A stretch of DNA of 64,000 nt from Sequoia sempervirens (taxonomy: Eukaryota > Streptophyta > Pinopsida > Cupressales > Cupressaceae): contig VDFB02047230.1 in the NCBI GenBank assembly GCA_007258455.2, forward strand, positions 154,987,797 through 155,051,796, written 5' to 3'. Below, in pieces: positions 24,408 through 37,400 of the stretch; positions within the stretch are counted from its first letter, which is position 1; every line of letters begins with the position of its first letter. The position numbers and the translations under genes were made by a program. Under the pieces are notes generated by a model. It had not been told where the DNA came from. It made no database searches and saw only the letters and a program-made list of their open reading frames with translations.

Positions 24408-26320
24408 TTAGGTCTTAAAACATTGCTCCACTTCCTAGAACCAAATCTCACTCACAAGACCAGGGTTATCATCATGCAAGTGAAATTAGGTTATCAACAA
24501 AACAATGGAGGAATCTAAGCTAACTCTACAAAAGTGGGTTATCTCTCATGCACCTTGAGCTCAACTTAAACTTAGGAGGTTGTTCCTAGGGGTATACATC
24601 AATATGTAATAATTTCAAAATAATATACAAGTTATTGGAATGATCACCAACATCTCCCTTCAGATTCATGGCACGGACTAACTACCTCCCATGGATCATT
24701 TATCTCTAGTATTTGTATCATGTGTTAAAAAGTTGATCTTTTGGCGCAATGGAAAGTGTGTTCCAAAAAATGGTATCAGAGCCATGTTTGTAGGTTCAAA
24801 TCCCCTTGGGTGATGCTGAGGGGGGCATTGTTGGCCTAATCACAAACGTTTCCCTTCAGATTCATGACACGAACTAACTACCTCATGTGGATCTATTTAT
24901 CTCTGGCATTTGTATCAAGCATTAATAGGTTGATCTTTTGGCACAATGGAAAACATGTTCCAACAATAATCACCAAACATCTTTAACAAAACCGAAATGC
25001 ATTCTTAACCCCAAACACTATCACTATGTCAAGAAAAAATCATTGCATAGAACCCTTATACAGCTTATAATGTTGTGCAATCACAACCTTAAATGATGAT
25101 AATTAATTTTATAGCTCTCTTAATGATAGACCCTTGTTATATTGCAAGGTTATAAATGCACAAAAGGACTGACTAATAAAATAAATATTAATGGTTTTTT
25201 TGATGTGTTACTAGAACAAATACAAGGAGATTGGTGTCTAGATCCTAAGGCAATAGATTCACATGTGACAAGGATAAATATTAAAGAGAATACCAAAGTA
25301 CACTTGATCTACACATGAAAATGCATCCACATATACCATTGTTAGTTTTATCTACTTAGTTATCCATCAATGAACTACTCAAACTCATATGCAAACACAA
25401 AAGGAGTTGTTAGAAGACATACAACAAGCTTATAATTGTATCATATTCCTCGAAGTGTTTGCATCACAACAAAAAATGTGTTGAATAAAACATTCTAAAA
25501 CTAATATATTTTCTAATTTTTCCCACACATCAATAGAGAAATAAATCTAGACAATGATATATTAATCTTTTGTTAGTGATCTAACACTATCTCTACCTTG
25601 TAATTACTCTAAAAATGATTTTCTACATATTTTCCCTCTTTGGAGATGTTATTTTGTTCTTCTTTTCATCCTAATATCATCTAATGATTGAATGAGGAAG
25701 AAAACCAGGTAAAATACTATGCCCATAGAACCCTAAGTTGCACCACTACAAAAAAACCTAAACCCATGGTGGAGGTTGAATCATGTCGAGAATAGATGAT
25801 GTAGATTGAAAGAGAATGACTACATTTATATTTGGATGGTTGGGCGATCAATTTGTAGCAATGGAGGTAGTTGAAATTGAAATTCACGCCACTCATTTGA
25901 AACCCAAACACATTGAAATGAAAGTATGTGGGTTTTAGTTTACTTTTATTCGTGCATTTGCACTTATCAAGAGCTATCAAATGTGTGCATACACTAGTTT
26001 TCCTTGTCACCATTATCATCTCCAATAAGAACCCCTTGACACCTTCAACTTCTAGCAGGAACCTCTAACACCATCCCACACACTTCTCTTTATCGAGTGT
26101 TCCATGGGAACCAAGAACCAATGGTTCCTAGTTCTTATGAAACCTTTGACCATTTTTTCTACTCTTTTTTCTAAACGAAAAAAATCATCATATGTTTCAC
26201 AAGAACTAGGAACTAGAACCATTGGTTCCTAGTGCCTATTAAATCTCTAACCACTCTATACTTAGCCAATTTTGAATTTATTATTTTAGTTAATTTATTA
26301 AAGTGCATGGAAGGGAACAC
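24408..26320. repeat. Long direct repeat B, right copy
   Basis: This is the second copy of the repeat at 20600-22170, longer because it carries an inserted TRIM/SMART element. The flanking words 'aatcaccaaacatct' and 'ggttcctagtgcctat' are shared with the left copy. Numerous substitutions separate the copies, so the duplication or insertion is old. Confidence 0.7.
24633..24965 (+). mobile_element. TRIM/SMART miniature LTR retrotransposon
   Basis: Two direct repeats of about 136 bp (24633-24768 and 24829-24965) flank about 60 bp. The right one begins TGTTGG and ends CCAACA, which is the LTR signature; the left one is mutated at both tips. The internal part starts with 'tggtatcagagcc' (24771-24783), an exact plant initiator-methionine primer site, and ends with the purine tract 'tgaggggggc' just before the right LTR. 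There is no coding capacity. At about 330 bp it matches the small SMART-type elements that move with enzymes from other retrotransposons. The left copy of repeat B lacks it. A clean target duplication is not visible. Confidence 0.85.
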
Positions 26321-27670
26321 ATCCAATAGTACAATAGAAACAAGAGTTGCAGAGCAACGAAGTTCCTGCCAAAGTGTGCAGGAATGGTGTTGTTTTTGTT
26401 TGCAACTTGTTTGATTAGTTTTGTAGTATGTAAGGATTGTGTAATTTGTTGGGTAGTCCATGAAGGAGACATTGTTAGGTTTAAAGCTTCAGTCATGCCA
26501 CCCATTTATATAAGACTTGTGTATAGATGTATCCATTGATGTATAGATGGATGCATTGATAGTTAGGACAGTAATATGTCATTGATATAAATTAGGGAAT
26601 GCATGCACCTCAATGCTTATACATGACATTAAGCTTCCAAACACCACCGGTTAATCTTCCAGCTAACAAGGCATCAGCAGAAGAAGAGCTAACTTTCAGG
26701 AAATTTGTAATAATTTGATGCCATGTGTCAGTAGGATCTCCAAAACCAGCTATTCTTGTAGAGATACATGGATGGAGTACATGTAAGTGTTATTCTCTAG
26801 AGATACATTTGTACCCTTTAAATTCCATAGTTTGCATGTGATATATCCTTGCTTCATATATATATATAGTCAAAGACAAAGCGGCACAAAATCAAGCAGA
26901 CAATGATTATGGTTATCCCAAGTTTTATTGAATTTTTAAAGCTCTTGAACTTTCACAAAAGAAGAAAAAGAAACAAGTGCCAGTCAAAGAGAAAGTGGCA
27001 CAAAATCAAGTAGGCAATGATTATGGTTAGCCCAAGTTTTATTGAATTTTTAAAGCTCTTGAACTTTCATAGAAGACACAAAAGAAACAAGTGACAATGT
27101 CTTGTTCCATTCCAACAAGTAGCATCATAGAATATATCAAGTAATGGATATAGTCAGTGGATTGGTTGCATTGATCAACAAATGGTTACAACAAATTTAT
27201 CTCTTGTTTAATCAAAACAACTTGACACAAGATACATTTTCTTTGTCATTGTGATTTTCAAAAACTATCAATGCACCAGATGACTTAACCTGGACCATTG
27301 GCTCTGTTATTCTTAATTTTCTTTTCTAAATCTATATGTTTAAACAATGCCACAATGATACATAGAAGGCCTAATTCTCAATGAAACAAAAATTAGCCCT
27401 TCAAATTTGATCAATAAGAGTCAATAAACTAAGAGAAGCAAGGAGTAGGAAATGTACGATATATCAAGTTTAGCAAAGAAAATTGTTTATGCCATTAATC
27501 TATTGAACAAAAGCAGTAGCTAAACAATATATATACAATGAATAAAGATATACAATACATACACATGAGCTACCAAAAGAATTCATGCCATATATTGTGA
27601 CAATATAGTATCCACCATTTGTCTAGAATGCACAAGAAATTTCTAAAACAATCAAACAAATATGTTACTA
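26320..27670. other. AT-rich stretch with tandem duplication
   Basis: Apart from the tandem unit at 26869-27096 there is no recognisable feature. The text between 26480 and 26760 contains short 'gatgtat' and 'ggatgcattgat' direct repeats. No family match could be made. Confidence 0.3.
26869..27096. repeat. 114-bp tandem duplication (2 copies)
   Basis: Units start at 26869 and 26983 ('gtcaaagacaaag', 'gtcaaagagaaag') and differ at a few sites. The period of 114 is a multiple of three. In one plus frame both read residues like AQNQ, NDYGYPKFY and IFKALELS followed by a lysine run, so an old coding exon is possible, but no family is recognised. Confidence 0.75.
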
Positions 27671-27991
27671 AAATTAGCCCCCTACAAAACTTTCTAGCAG
27701 GCTTGTCTATTCACAAGACACTCATAAAAATAATACTATTTAATGTAGCCTAAACATGCAGAATTAGTTTTTTATGCTCTTAAAAGACAATTCATATGAT
27801 TTCATGTTTTTCTATTTATATACTAAGTCAAACCATGTTTTGTTGTTTCTTTCTTCAAAATTATTTTGGTACTAGAACTCTTGTAAATACCTTTATTTCA
27901 TTCCATATGGTTAAATTAATTTTATTTTTCTATTCATCATCCAAATTTTATTTAATATACATTATCCGTATTTTTAAATAATTATTTTGAG

Positions 27992-29280
27992 GTGGCTCAA
28001 TCTTGTGAATTTGGTTGTTTTAATGTAGGTACCAACAATATATTATTTTCCATGGATAAAACTACATACTGTCCAATTCCTCAACATGCTTTCTTGAATT
28101 TCACATCAATGCTTTCACAAGATGGCATAACTGAAAATATGCTCTCCTTTAATTATGACTACTACCCATATTTTATTCCTAATACACAATTGAACTTGTT
28201 GAAGTGGTCATTAAATAAGTGGCAATTGAAAAGGTAGTTCCAACCAGTGAATTAGAAGTCACAAAAATCAGCTTCATGTACCTTCTCAAGAAAAAAGTAG
28301 AGTTTGTTGGAGCATTGCAAACACAATGGTTGTAATTGAAGCTAAGCGAATTGAGAGATAAATACAATCAAGTGGTGGCACATTGAGAAAAACATTAAAT
28401 TCCATTGAAAAGTAGAAAATTATTCAAGAATATTGATTTGCTTGTGATGTTCATCACACAACCAACCAATCTTGAGATCGTTGGGAACATATTCAACCTG
28501 ATTACAAAAGAATCAAAGACTATGAATATAATATTCCATTTGGGCATGATAGTTAATGAAATATGACATGTCGAGAGAGGATTGAAAAGAAACTTCCTAC
28601 AAAGTACATTCTTAAAATTTATGATGCAATGGAGACTGGTTTGGTATTTAGATTGAGAAATCAAGTCAAGAAATATCACTATTGAATCTTCTAGTACAAG
28701 CTATGCATTTGGTGAGAACAATCTTCCAAATGAAGATGAACCATTGCATGAACCTGAAACACCAAATATGGAAAGTCATGACCAATCTAAAAGTGGTAAT
28801 GAAAAGGACAAATAGTGCACAGGGAAAAAAATCAATTTCCAATGCAACAAGCATGAAGGATGTTGCCAATAGTGGCATGGTGTGATGGTTAAGTTGTTGT
28901 GATAGTTTTCTTGCCATCATGGTTGAAACCCCATTGGGGTGTAATTGTTGAGTATTTATGTTGGGGATTAGGTCCCTTGATTATGACCTCACTAGTTCAT
29001 AGCTCCGGGTCAAAAGTGTTTAGCCCTCTAATAAAAAAATCAAGCATGAAGGATGTTATTGTTGACAACAATTGGTTGTTGATTTATACTTTACAAATGG
29101 TTTTAGAGGAGGAACACACAAAACACCATAAACAATGCATGAACAAGGATGATTTGAATGAAGAAAGGTTGTTGAAACTTGAAGAGAAAAAATTAATTTC
29201 CAAATGAGCATGGTTTCAACACTAAACAATATTGGTCAATCAATGTTAAAAATTAACCAATCATTTGCAAAAGAAGATTG
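27992..29280 (+). pseudogene. Harbinger ORF1, SANT/Myb-like protein (copy A)
   Basis: The N-terminal part is open at 27992-28237 (CFNVGTNNILFSMDKTTYCP). Broken frames then read WSIANTMVVIEAKRIER and RWEHIQPDYKRIKDYEYNI, which resemble the helix-rich SANT/trihelix domain of PIF/Harbinger ORF1. ORF1 proteins bind the terminal repeats and bring the transposase to the nucleus. The C-terminal part (MKDVIVDNNWLL to INQSFAKED) is interrupted by the SINE at 28865-29040 and by stops. Copy B at 49190-50253 gives the uninterrupted version of the same tail. Confidence 0.6.
28865..29040 (+). mobile_element. tRNA-derived SINE, copy 2, with 17-bp target duplication
   Basis: This 176-bp element lies between two copies of 'caagcatgaaggatgtt' (28848-28864 and 29041-29057). 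The paralogous site at about 50020-50034 has a single copy, which proves insertion. It starts with a tRNA-like head ('ggcatggtgtgatggttaag' region as A box, 'ggttgaaacccc' as B box) and ends in 'taataaaaaaat'. These are the features of a tRNA-derived SINE mobilised by a LINE. It interrupts the Harbinger ORF1. A relative lies on the minus strand at 608-762. Confidence 0.9.
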
Positions 29281-30006
29281 ATTTTGTATTTCTTAGCAAC
29301 ATACAACTATAAAATAAAAAAAGTAAGATGTATAAATCTGCTTTTGAAAAAGGGTCAAAGTATTGGTTAAGTTTACTTCCAATGCTTATTAATCAAATTG
29401 CTACGACACTATTAAATCTATAAATTTTACTATCATTGTAGCCTATAATAATAGAATAAGCTATTGAAAATTCATTCCACTATAGTACATCATTTTTTGA
29501 TTCAATATCTCTATATGGCTTACCTTTTAATTTGTTGCATCAAAAAATCCATTTGATGTAAAATCATTATGTGATTTTGTGTGCTTGTAATAGTTGTACA
29601 ATCTATTGAAAATTTTAGATAACCCTTGTTGGCTAATACTTTCCATGCTTTTTCTTCACATTGCTAATTATTTTGTAAAAGAGTTGTCACAAATTCTTTT
29701 AGCCATAAATTGGGGGCTATGTATGGTAAATTTGGTTGGCATCTACCATTTTTTTTGTATGTATTGATTCATACTATTATATTAAATTTTATTTAATTAT
29801 ATTTGTAATCGCACTATTTAAAATTTATAATTAAAGCATAAAACTTGCTTTTTAATTATTTAAGTACAATTCTTTTACTGATAAATTTTAATTTTGCAGA
29901 ATATGTGATGAATTCCAATAATAAAAAAAGGATATGAGTATTGTTAGAATATCTTACAGTGACAACAAATAACATTGCAAGTTTGGTGTGATGTTGAATA
30001 CTCAAC

Positions 30007-31190
30007 ATGAACATATTAAAGAAAAATAAGAAAGAATCATCTCAAGATTCTCATCATTCAGATGATGAGGTAGAAGATGAAATAGATTTGGAGTTTCATG
30101 TGATATGTCGTGAACAACAAAGTTTACTCAATTTAGATTTTTCCACTTCTCAATGGGAAGGTAAGGTTAGTGTTGAGTTGTATATCAAGCCGCATTCCTT
30201 GCATTGGTGGAACCATTACATTTTTTAAGTTAAATGTGATGAAAAATGATTTTGTACTATCATTAGGTTACCAGATGCATTATTTCAATTTCTTTGTGAA
30301 TCACTGTATGAAGATCTCAAGCAAGGTTATATACTTCTATCATTAGCAACACCTATCAAGAGTAGGGTGCTTCTAGTTGAGAAAAAGGTGGTTATTTCTA
30401 TTTTAATATTGTCTTCTAAAACATGTCCATGATTAACATAAGTGAATGTTTTGGGTGTGGAAAATCTTGATGGTTGCAAGAGTTGTGATTAATTTCATCA
30501 ATGCTAATATGTGCATGTTAGTTTTTGAAACTAAAATAAAATGGCCAAGTGATCATTCAACAATTAAACTTGTCAAGCATGGATTTCACCAAAAATAAGC
30601 CTTTCCAAATTGTTACAGTGGGGTTGTCGATGTAACTCATGTTGATTTTGAGCTACCACCTAATGAATATTTTTTTGATTGGTACAATCACAATCACAAC
30701 TAGAGTATGTCATGTTACAAGCCATCTTTGATAGTAATATCCACTTCATGGATCTATTTTATAAGTTGGTTTGGATATATAAATGATACTAAGATCCTAA
30801 GAAATTCTTCCTTCTATAGGCTATGCAAAGGTGGATAGAGGTTAAATGGAATTTTAGTTTTTATGGGTTCATCAATTATGAGAGAGTATAATGTTGGTGA
30901 TGGTGGATATTCATTACTACCATGGTTGATCACACCTTTTAGTAGAGCTGAAACAAATAATCAAAGTTTATTTAACTTTCAAATATCTTCAACTCGTATT
31001 GTTATTGAGCATTCCTTTGGAAAGCTATAAGGTGTTTAGTGAATTTTAAATTAAAAAATTGGTCATCCAAATTTGCAAATGCTACCGAAAACTATTTTTA
31101 TGTGTTGTATTTTGCATAATATTATGTTTACAATTGAAGAAGAATATAGGGAAGCTAATTACCTTATGAGTATGAGAATAATATAGTAAA
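30007..31190 (+). pseudogene. PIF/Harbinger DDE transposase (copy A)
   Basis: An intact N-terminal piece (30007-30228; DEVEDEIDLEFHVICREQQ) is followed by broken frames with the conserved signatures of the Harbinger transposase. These are GVVDVTHVDFELP (first catalytic Asp, about 30628-30650), GYINDTKILRNSSFY (second Asp, near 30784), YNVGDGGYSLLPWLITPF, SSTRIVIEHSFGKL (catalytic Glu near 31010) and FMCCILHNIMF. Stops and shifts make it inactive. It follows ORF1 in the same orientation, the usual gene order in this superfamily. Confidence 0.8.
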
Positions 31191-31199
31191 AAATGAAGC

Positions 31200-34100
31200 A
31201 ATACCAGGGGATTATGTTGCAAGGTTAGCTCAAATGTCCTTAATGGAGTTTGTCAATGGAAACAAAAAGTTGTGCATCTCAACAGTTGAAGGTTGGATTT
31301 TGATCAAGACTCTTTGAAATATTCTTACTCATTTGCCTGATTTTTGTCACCTATATTTTGGTTCTTTTTACAATAACTCATGATTAGTTTTATAATATTC
31401 TAGTTGCCCAAAAAATACATTTATTTAAATAATTTTTTATGGTTACTTCTGCACTATTGTTTTCATTCTTTCTTGTTGTGGCCTATGAGATATTTTTGGT
31501 TTCTTCATTTACTAATGCATTCCTTTGTTTCTCATGAAGTATTATGTATAAGGAAGTAATTTTTTAAAATATTTTAAGCACTAACAAAATGATCTTCAAT
31601 ATTCAACATCGTCTAACAAAGTCAATCAATTTATCTATAAGTGTGCAACTTTGCATAAACTTGCAAAATCATTATTTTTTTCAACATCCCCATTACACAT
31701 GTAAAATATGATGCATAGAGGATTTTGAGTAGATGCTCTAATTGCAGTAGCCTAGAAAATAGTGTAAAATTGAATGCAACCTCTACTAGCATCCCTTTTT
31801 CCCACATAGGTTGAGAGCAATATAACAAATTTGAAAATGATTTTTAGTAGAATTCAAAATTTTATGGATAATGTGGAGGCTTAAACAAGGTGTATGCATT
31901 AAATAGCAATGCCTCGAAAGAATCAAGGTCTTATGATATGCAATGCTTGTATAATTTGCACATCGTATTTTATCATATGGTCTTTATTTGTTGTTGAAAC
32001 ATTGAGAATGTAAACTTAATTTTCACTATGGTAATACTACAGAAGGGTTTTTAAGCTTCCTTAATTTTACCATGCATTAAGTAGTAGTAGTGTCTCAATA
32101 GTCATGTTCATTGATCATTGGTAAAAAATATTTTAAAATATCCACACATAAAAAATTGGTGCATGATAACTCAATTATCATTCTTATTCAATTGGTAACA
32201 TTGAAAGGAATTCTAATTAATACATTTGATTGTGAAACAATTGGTAATTTTACTCTTTAGAAATTCTAATTAATACATTGATTGTGAAACAACTGGCAAT
32301 TTTACTCTTTTGACTTTGAATCTACACCATTAGAATTCTTTTAACTATTATTTGTATCTCTTATACACTTTCATACAATTAATAAAATATTTGATTGATC
32401 AACTAGCATTTATCTCGAGTTATAGCACACACCTCAAAATGTTTAAGTAATAAATTGAATTCCTACAACTTCAATCCAAATAACATGAAGTCAATGAAAA
32501 TTCAATGTTGTGGCTGAATTCATGTTTTATTGTGTGAATTTCTTCATGAAGACTCTAGCTATGCTTAACTTTAATGGTAAAGAGTGACACTTATGATGTT
32601 CCTTTATCTTTGTTAGATTTAATGTTTTGAATTTTTTTGTGTAATCAAATTAATTGAAATTCTTTATGTCAAAATTAACCATCAACGAATTCTTTGTCAA
32701 TAATTCTTTGTCAAAATTAACAATGAATAATAATTAAATATAAAATTATACAGCTGAATTATGTTTAAAAACCATTTTAAAAATGTACATTTCAAAAAAT
32801 AAATTTAAAATGACTGGTTAAAATAAGTAAAAATAAGTAGCAAAATTAAATATCCATGGAACCACCAACTCTACAAATTACTCCTAAAAAAAATTGAATA
32901 ATGACTAACAAAAATAAACTAAACAGCCACATGAAAACCCACCTTTACATTTAAAATACTTCATTAAAATAGAAACAAAACATAGTTAGAAAGGGTATAG
33001 TTTTCCCTTTAAAAAAGACTTCATAATTCTATATGAAATTGATAATTTAATTGAATACTTAATACACGTCTAAATTAGTGTATCTTCTATGCATGTATAA
33101 AATTGTACTCTCTAATATATTAATTTATATGTACTTTTATATCAGTGTAACCCTTCATCTTCTAATGCAAGTGCTAGTGTAAATAAATTCAAACTATTAT
33201 CCCATGTCCCCATGTGGCTGCTTAATCCCATATTTTGCTTAAATTTAAGCAATTGGAGTGTTCCCATATAAATTTAAAATTTTGAGAAAAGGATAATTTA
33301 GAATCTTTTCATATTTTAGTATAGCAGCTATTGTTTAGGAATTAAAAGTAAGCCGTGAAAAATAGGGGGCTAAAAATAAGCATGCTTATTGTGAAAAATA
33401 CAAGGTAGCTTCATAAATTTCCTTCCCTCCTTTTTGTTTGCCTCCAATCCCTCCATCCATATTTTCCTTACAAAAATTATTATTAATATTATAATGTTAT
33501 CCATTCATGTAAATAAACATGAAACAAATTGTGATACATTGCAATAGCAAGGTACACAATTTCATGTGGAAAATAAAAAAAAATTGTTTTATTGAAAACA
33601 ATAAATTTGATTACAATTCTTGTTTGAAATATCGTGTACAATGTTTTTGTATCGTTATCTATAACTATATGAACTTTATGAATGATTTTATAAATTATGT
33701 ATCTTCTTAGTTAAGTACTTTTAGAAGAATAGACTCCATTAGATAATTATAATAGATTTTGTGAAATCTACAAAACTGGTAGTAAACTATTGCATTATGA
33801 TGACAAGGGATTGCCCTACAATGAAATCCATAATGATCTAATGTCATTTTCTACTATTGAATCTAAGTCATATGTGTAGAGCTTGGGTGAAGACAAAAAG
33901 TAAATGACATCTGACAAAATATTTTGAGTATGTGGGACAACTATTAGTTTAAGAATATTTTTCACATTTTTCTTTTCATATTATTTATTATATGATGATG
34001 AATTATCATGATCTAAGATATTGATAGAAAAAATTCAAACAATCAAATCCAAAAATTTCATTTCTTCCAAACACAAAAGTTAAACATTTTATATGTGAAA
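31200..34100. other. Harbinger 3' flank and AT-rich spacer
   Basis: 31200-33080 is shared with 51250-53010 and belongs to the duplicated element or its flank. 33080-34100 is AT-rich and has no match elsewhere in the window. No gene is visible. Confidence 0.4.
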
Positions 34101-34406
34101 TTTGTAGTTATTTTATAGAAAAATGTATGATAAGGAATGTGAATCTAGGAGAGAGTTGGAGAGCCAAGAAGATACTGATTGGGAAGAAGTCCTCTCTCAA
34201 ATGAAGAAAAAGAAGGAGAGAAGTAAACAACAAAATACTCTGAATGGAGTTGTTACCAGAACTAGAGCTAAGGTGGATTGTGGTGCTACAAAGTATAGCT
34301 AAGGAAGAAGATACCGAAAATGGCCTAGAGAGCATGATAGCTTTCAGGACATAGCATATGGTGTTCAAAAGACCATTCCAGAGATTCTCCAATCCCCTGG
34401 TAAGAT

Positions 34407-37400
34407 ATGAATATTATGTCATGGAATATAAGAGGGCTTAATAGCCTTCATAAGAGGAATGTTTTGCACAATTTTGTTAGGGATCATAAATCGAATATTC
34501 TTCTCATACAAGAAACTAAAATGTCAAAAGATAAGGTGGAGAAGATTAAAATGTTTCAAAACTATGGAATCCAAGGAAATTGTTCAGATGGTGCTTCAAG
34601 GGGAATCGCTACTTTTTGGAACTAGAACTTTATCAAAGGGGAACCTTTGTTGGAGAGCATTAATCATGTGGCTACTAGATTCACACATATCAGAGATATT
34701 TTTAGCTAGATTTAGTTGAATATCTATGCCCCTAATGGGAAAGGGTCCATAAAATCTTTTTGGAATGAGCTTACTGCATTCCACAAGATCTTTGATAATG
34801 ATTCCTGGGTTATTGTGGGAGACTTTAACACACCCCTTCTGAATGAAGAGAAATTTGGAGGTTCTCAAGTTAACTTGGAAAGTAAATTAGACCTCTTGGA
34901 TTTCATCAATAACAAGGCAATGATTGATCTTGATTTGCAAGGAGCTACCTACACCTGGTTGAATTGAAGAAATAGTAAGGACCTAATTCAATTAAGATTA
35001 GATAGAACTTTAATTTATGATCAATTCTTTATAAACTATTATTGTTCTCTTAAAGCCCTCTCTAGGGTGGGCTCTGATCACTTTCCTATAAGTTTTGTGG
35101 CGGACCCTATAAAGGCGAAGAGGAATACCCCCTTTAGATTTGAAAGAATGTGGCTTTCCCACCCCCAAATTTTTGAGGAAATCGGGAAATGGTGGAATAT
35201 TGATGTCTCGGGCACTGCTATGTTTAGAATGGCTAAGAAATTGAGGGAATTCAAACATAAATTAAGAAGTTGGAAAAAAGAGTCCTTTGCAAATATCTTT
35301 GGTATTAAGTCTGAACTTAAAATGGAGTTAGCAGAGATCCAAGATAAAATTTAGAGGGAAGGATACATAGATGATAATAGGGTAAAAGAAAATGAGTTGC
35401 TGGTGAAAATGCATGATATTATAGCCAAAGAGGAGGAGTTCTGGAGGTAGAGGTCTAGAGTCTTGTGGCTTTCAGCTGGAGATAGAAACACCAAATACTT
35501 TCATTTGTTTGCCTCAAAACATAGGGCTACCAACAAAATTTCTCACATAGAAGTTAATGGCAATAGGTTTGAGGATGAGGAAGATATCAAAAAGCAAGTT
35601 GTCCTCTTCTTTAACAAGTTCCTTCTCTTGGCGAATGGGGAAGTCAACCATATTGACCAATATTTTCTATTAGAGGCCATTCCCAAGGTTGTTGGGATGA
35701 AAGATAATGCTAAGCTAGCTGCTATCCCCTCGAGGGAGGAAATTATGAAAGCAGTCTTTTCTTTTGAAGGAAACAAGGCCCCTAGCCCTGATGGGTTTCC
35801 TATGTTCTTTTTTCAATGGTTTTGGGAGATTGTTGAAGAGGATGTTGTGAACGTTGTTAAAGAATTCTTTGGGTCTATAATTCTTCTTAAGGAATTAAAC
35901 GCTACTTTTGTGGCCCTTGTTCCCAAGAAACCTGGGGCTATGGAGTTTGAGGCTTTTAGGCTTATTATTCTTTGCAACTCTTTCTATAAAATCATATCTA
36001 AGGTTTTGATGTCAAGGCTCCTCACTCTCCTTCCTTCACTGATTTCCCTTCAACAGAACAGTTTTGTTTCAAGAAGGTAAATCCTTGACTCTATAGTCAT
36101 TGTTCATGAGAATATCCATTCACTAGTGGAATCTAAAATGGAAGGGTTTCTTCTTAAGCTGGATATCTCTAAAGCCTATAACCGAGTTGATTGGGAGTTT
36201 TTATTCAAAATTCTAAGGGTGTTTGGTTTTAGCAACAAAGTTATTCAGATGATGAATCAGATGGTTACCACTATCTCTACATCCATATATTGTGAATGGT
36301 TCTCCTTTGAGATTCTTTCAGAATTCAAGAGGCCTAAGACAGGGAGATCCTAGCTCACCTATCATGTTCACAATCATGGATGAGAGCTTGGGAAGAAATC
36401 TTAAAAGATTGATTGAACAAAGGTCTCTAGCTAGTCTTAGACCTTCTTCTAGTAATTTGATTTGTTCTCACCAACAGTTTATTGATGACACAATGCTGAT
36501 GGGGAGATCTACTGTGACGGAGGCTAAGACTCTGAAAAAAATCTTGGACGTGTATGAGAAGGCGACTGGGTAGATGGTCAACATACAGAAGAGCTCCCTT
36601 TATTTTTTTAATACTCCTGAGCATAGACAAATAAAGATTGCTAGAATCCTTGGTTGTAGAGTGGAATCCTTACCCTCTACCTATCTCAATTTACCTCTAA
36701 GCCCTAAACCTCTAGAATCCTTTTGGTTTTCATTGGTTGATAGGTTTAGTAAGAAGTTTGCGGGGTGGAAGGAGCTCTTCTAAGTCAAGCAAGAAAAATT
36801 TAGCTCTTCAAAGCTTCTCTTCAGAATCTCCCAGTTTATGCTTTAATCCTTTTCAAAATTCCTGCTAAATATGCAGAGGCCATTGAGAAGATCCAAAAAA
36901 GGATTCCTTTGGTCTGGTGTTGAGGAGAAAAAGAGGATTCCTCTAATAGGGTGGGATTTGGTTTGTAGGCTGAAATCCTTGGGGGGTTAGGTCTTAGAAA
37001 AATTAGAATGATTAATAAGACTCTTCTTGCTAAACAAATTTGGAGATCCTTTTTGTCTGATGGAGAATGGAAAGATATCTTAAAAAATAAGTATATGACC
37101 AATTGTGAGTCTCTCAAAGCCTTGCTAGATTCTCCTATGTTGCCCTACAGTTTAGCTTGCTAGAATGACATGATTGCTGATAGAAATATTTTGGAATTAG
37201 GGGTTGGATGGCACATTAGAAGAGGAAATCTAGCCAGGTTATGGGAGGACAGATGGCTTTTTAAGGATCCCCTAATCAAAATTGAAAGATTCAATAGATG
37301 GGTTGAAATTTGCAAAGAAACTTTTGGTGAGTATTTCAAAGATTATTGGCTCTGATTCAATCTTCTTTGATGGTTGTTAGATTGGGACAGAACCAATTGG

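Larger units (their letters stand above)
27670..33371 (+). mobile_element. PIF/Harbinger DNA transposon, copy A
   Basis: The element carries the two genes typical of plant PIF/Harbinger transposons: a SANT/Myb-like ORF1 (27992-29280) and a DDE transposase (30007-31190). Sequence from about 27750 to 33080 recurs at 48890-53010. A weak candidate for the ends is the inverted word 'agccccct' at 27676-27683 and 'tagggggct' at 33363-33371, which would make a 5.7 kb element. The expected 3-bp target duplication could not be confirmed. A SINE has inserted at 28865. Confidence 0.6.

Noticed and set aside
603..29040. The SINE heads as true tRNA genes
   Set aside because: They keep Pol III boxes, but no cloverleaf with a proper acceptor stem can be drawn, and both have SINE bodies and insertion evidence.
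27676..33371. Inverted 'agccccct' words taken as certain Harbinger terminal repeats
   Set aside because: Only about 8-10 bp match, no consistent 3-bp target duplication was seen, and copy B does not show the same tips. Kept only as a weak candidate boundary.
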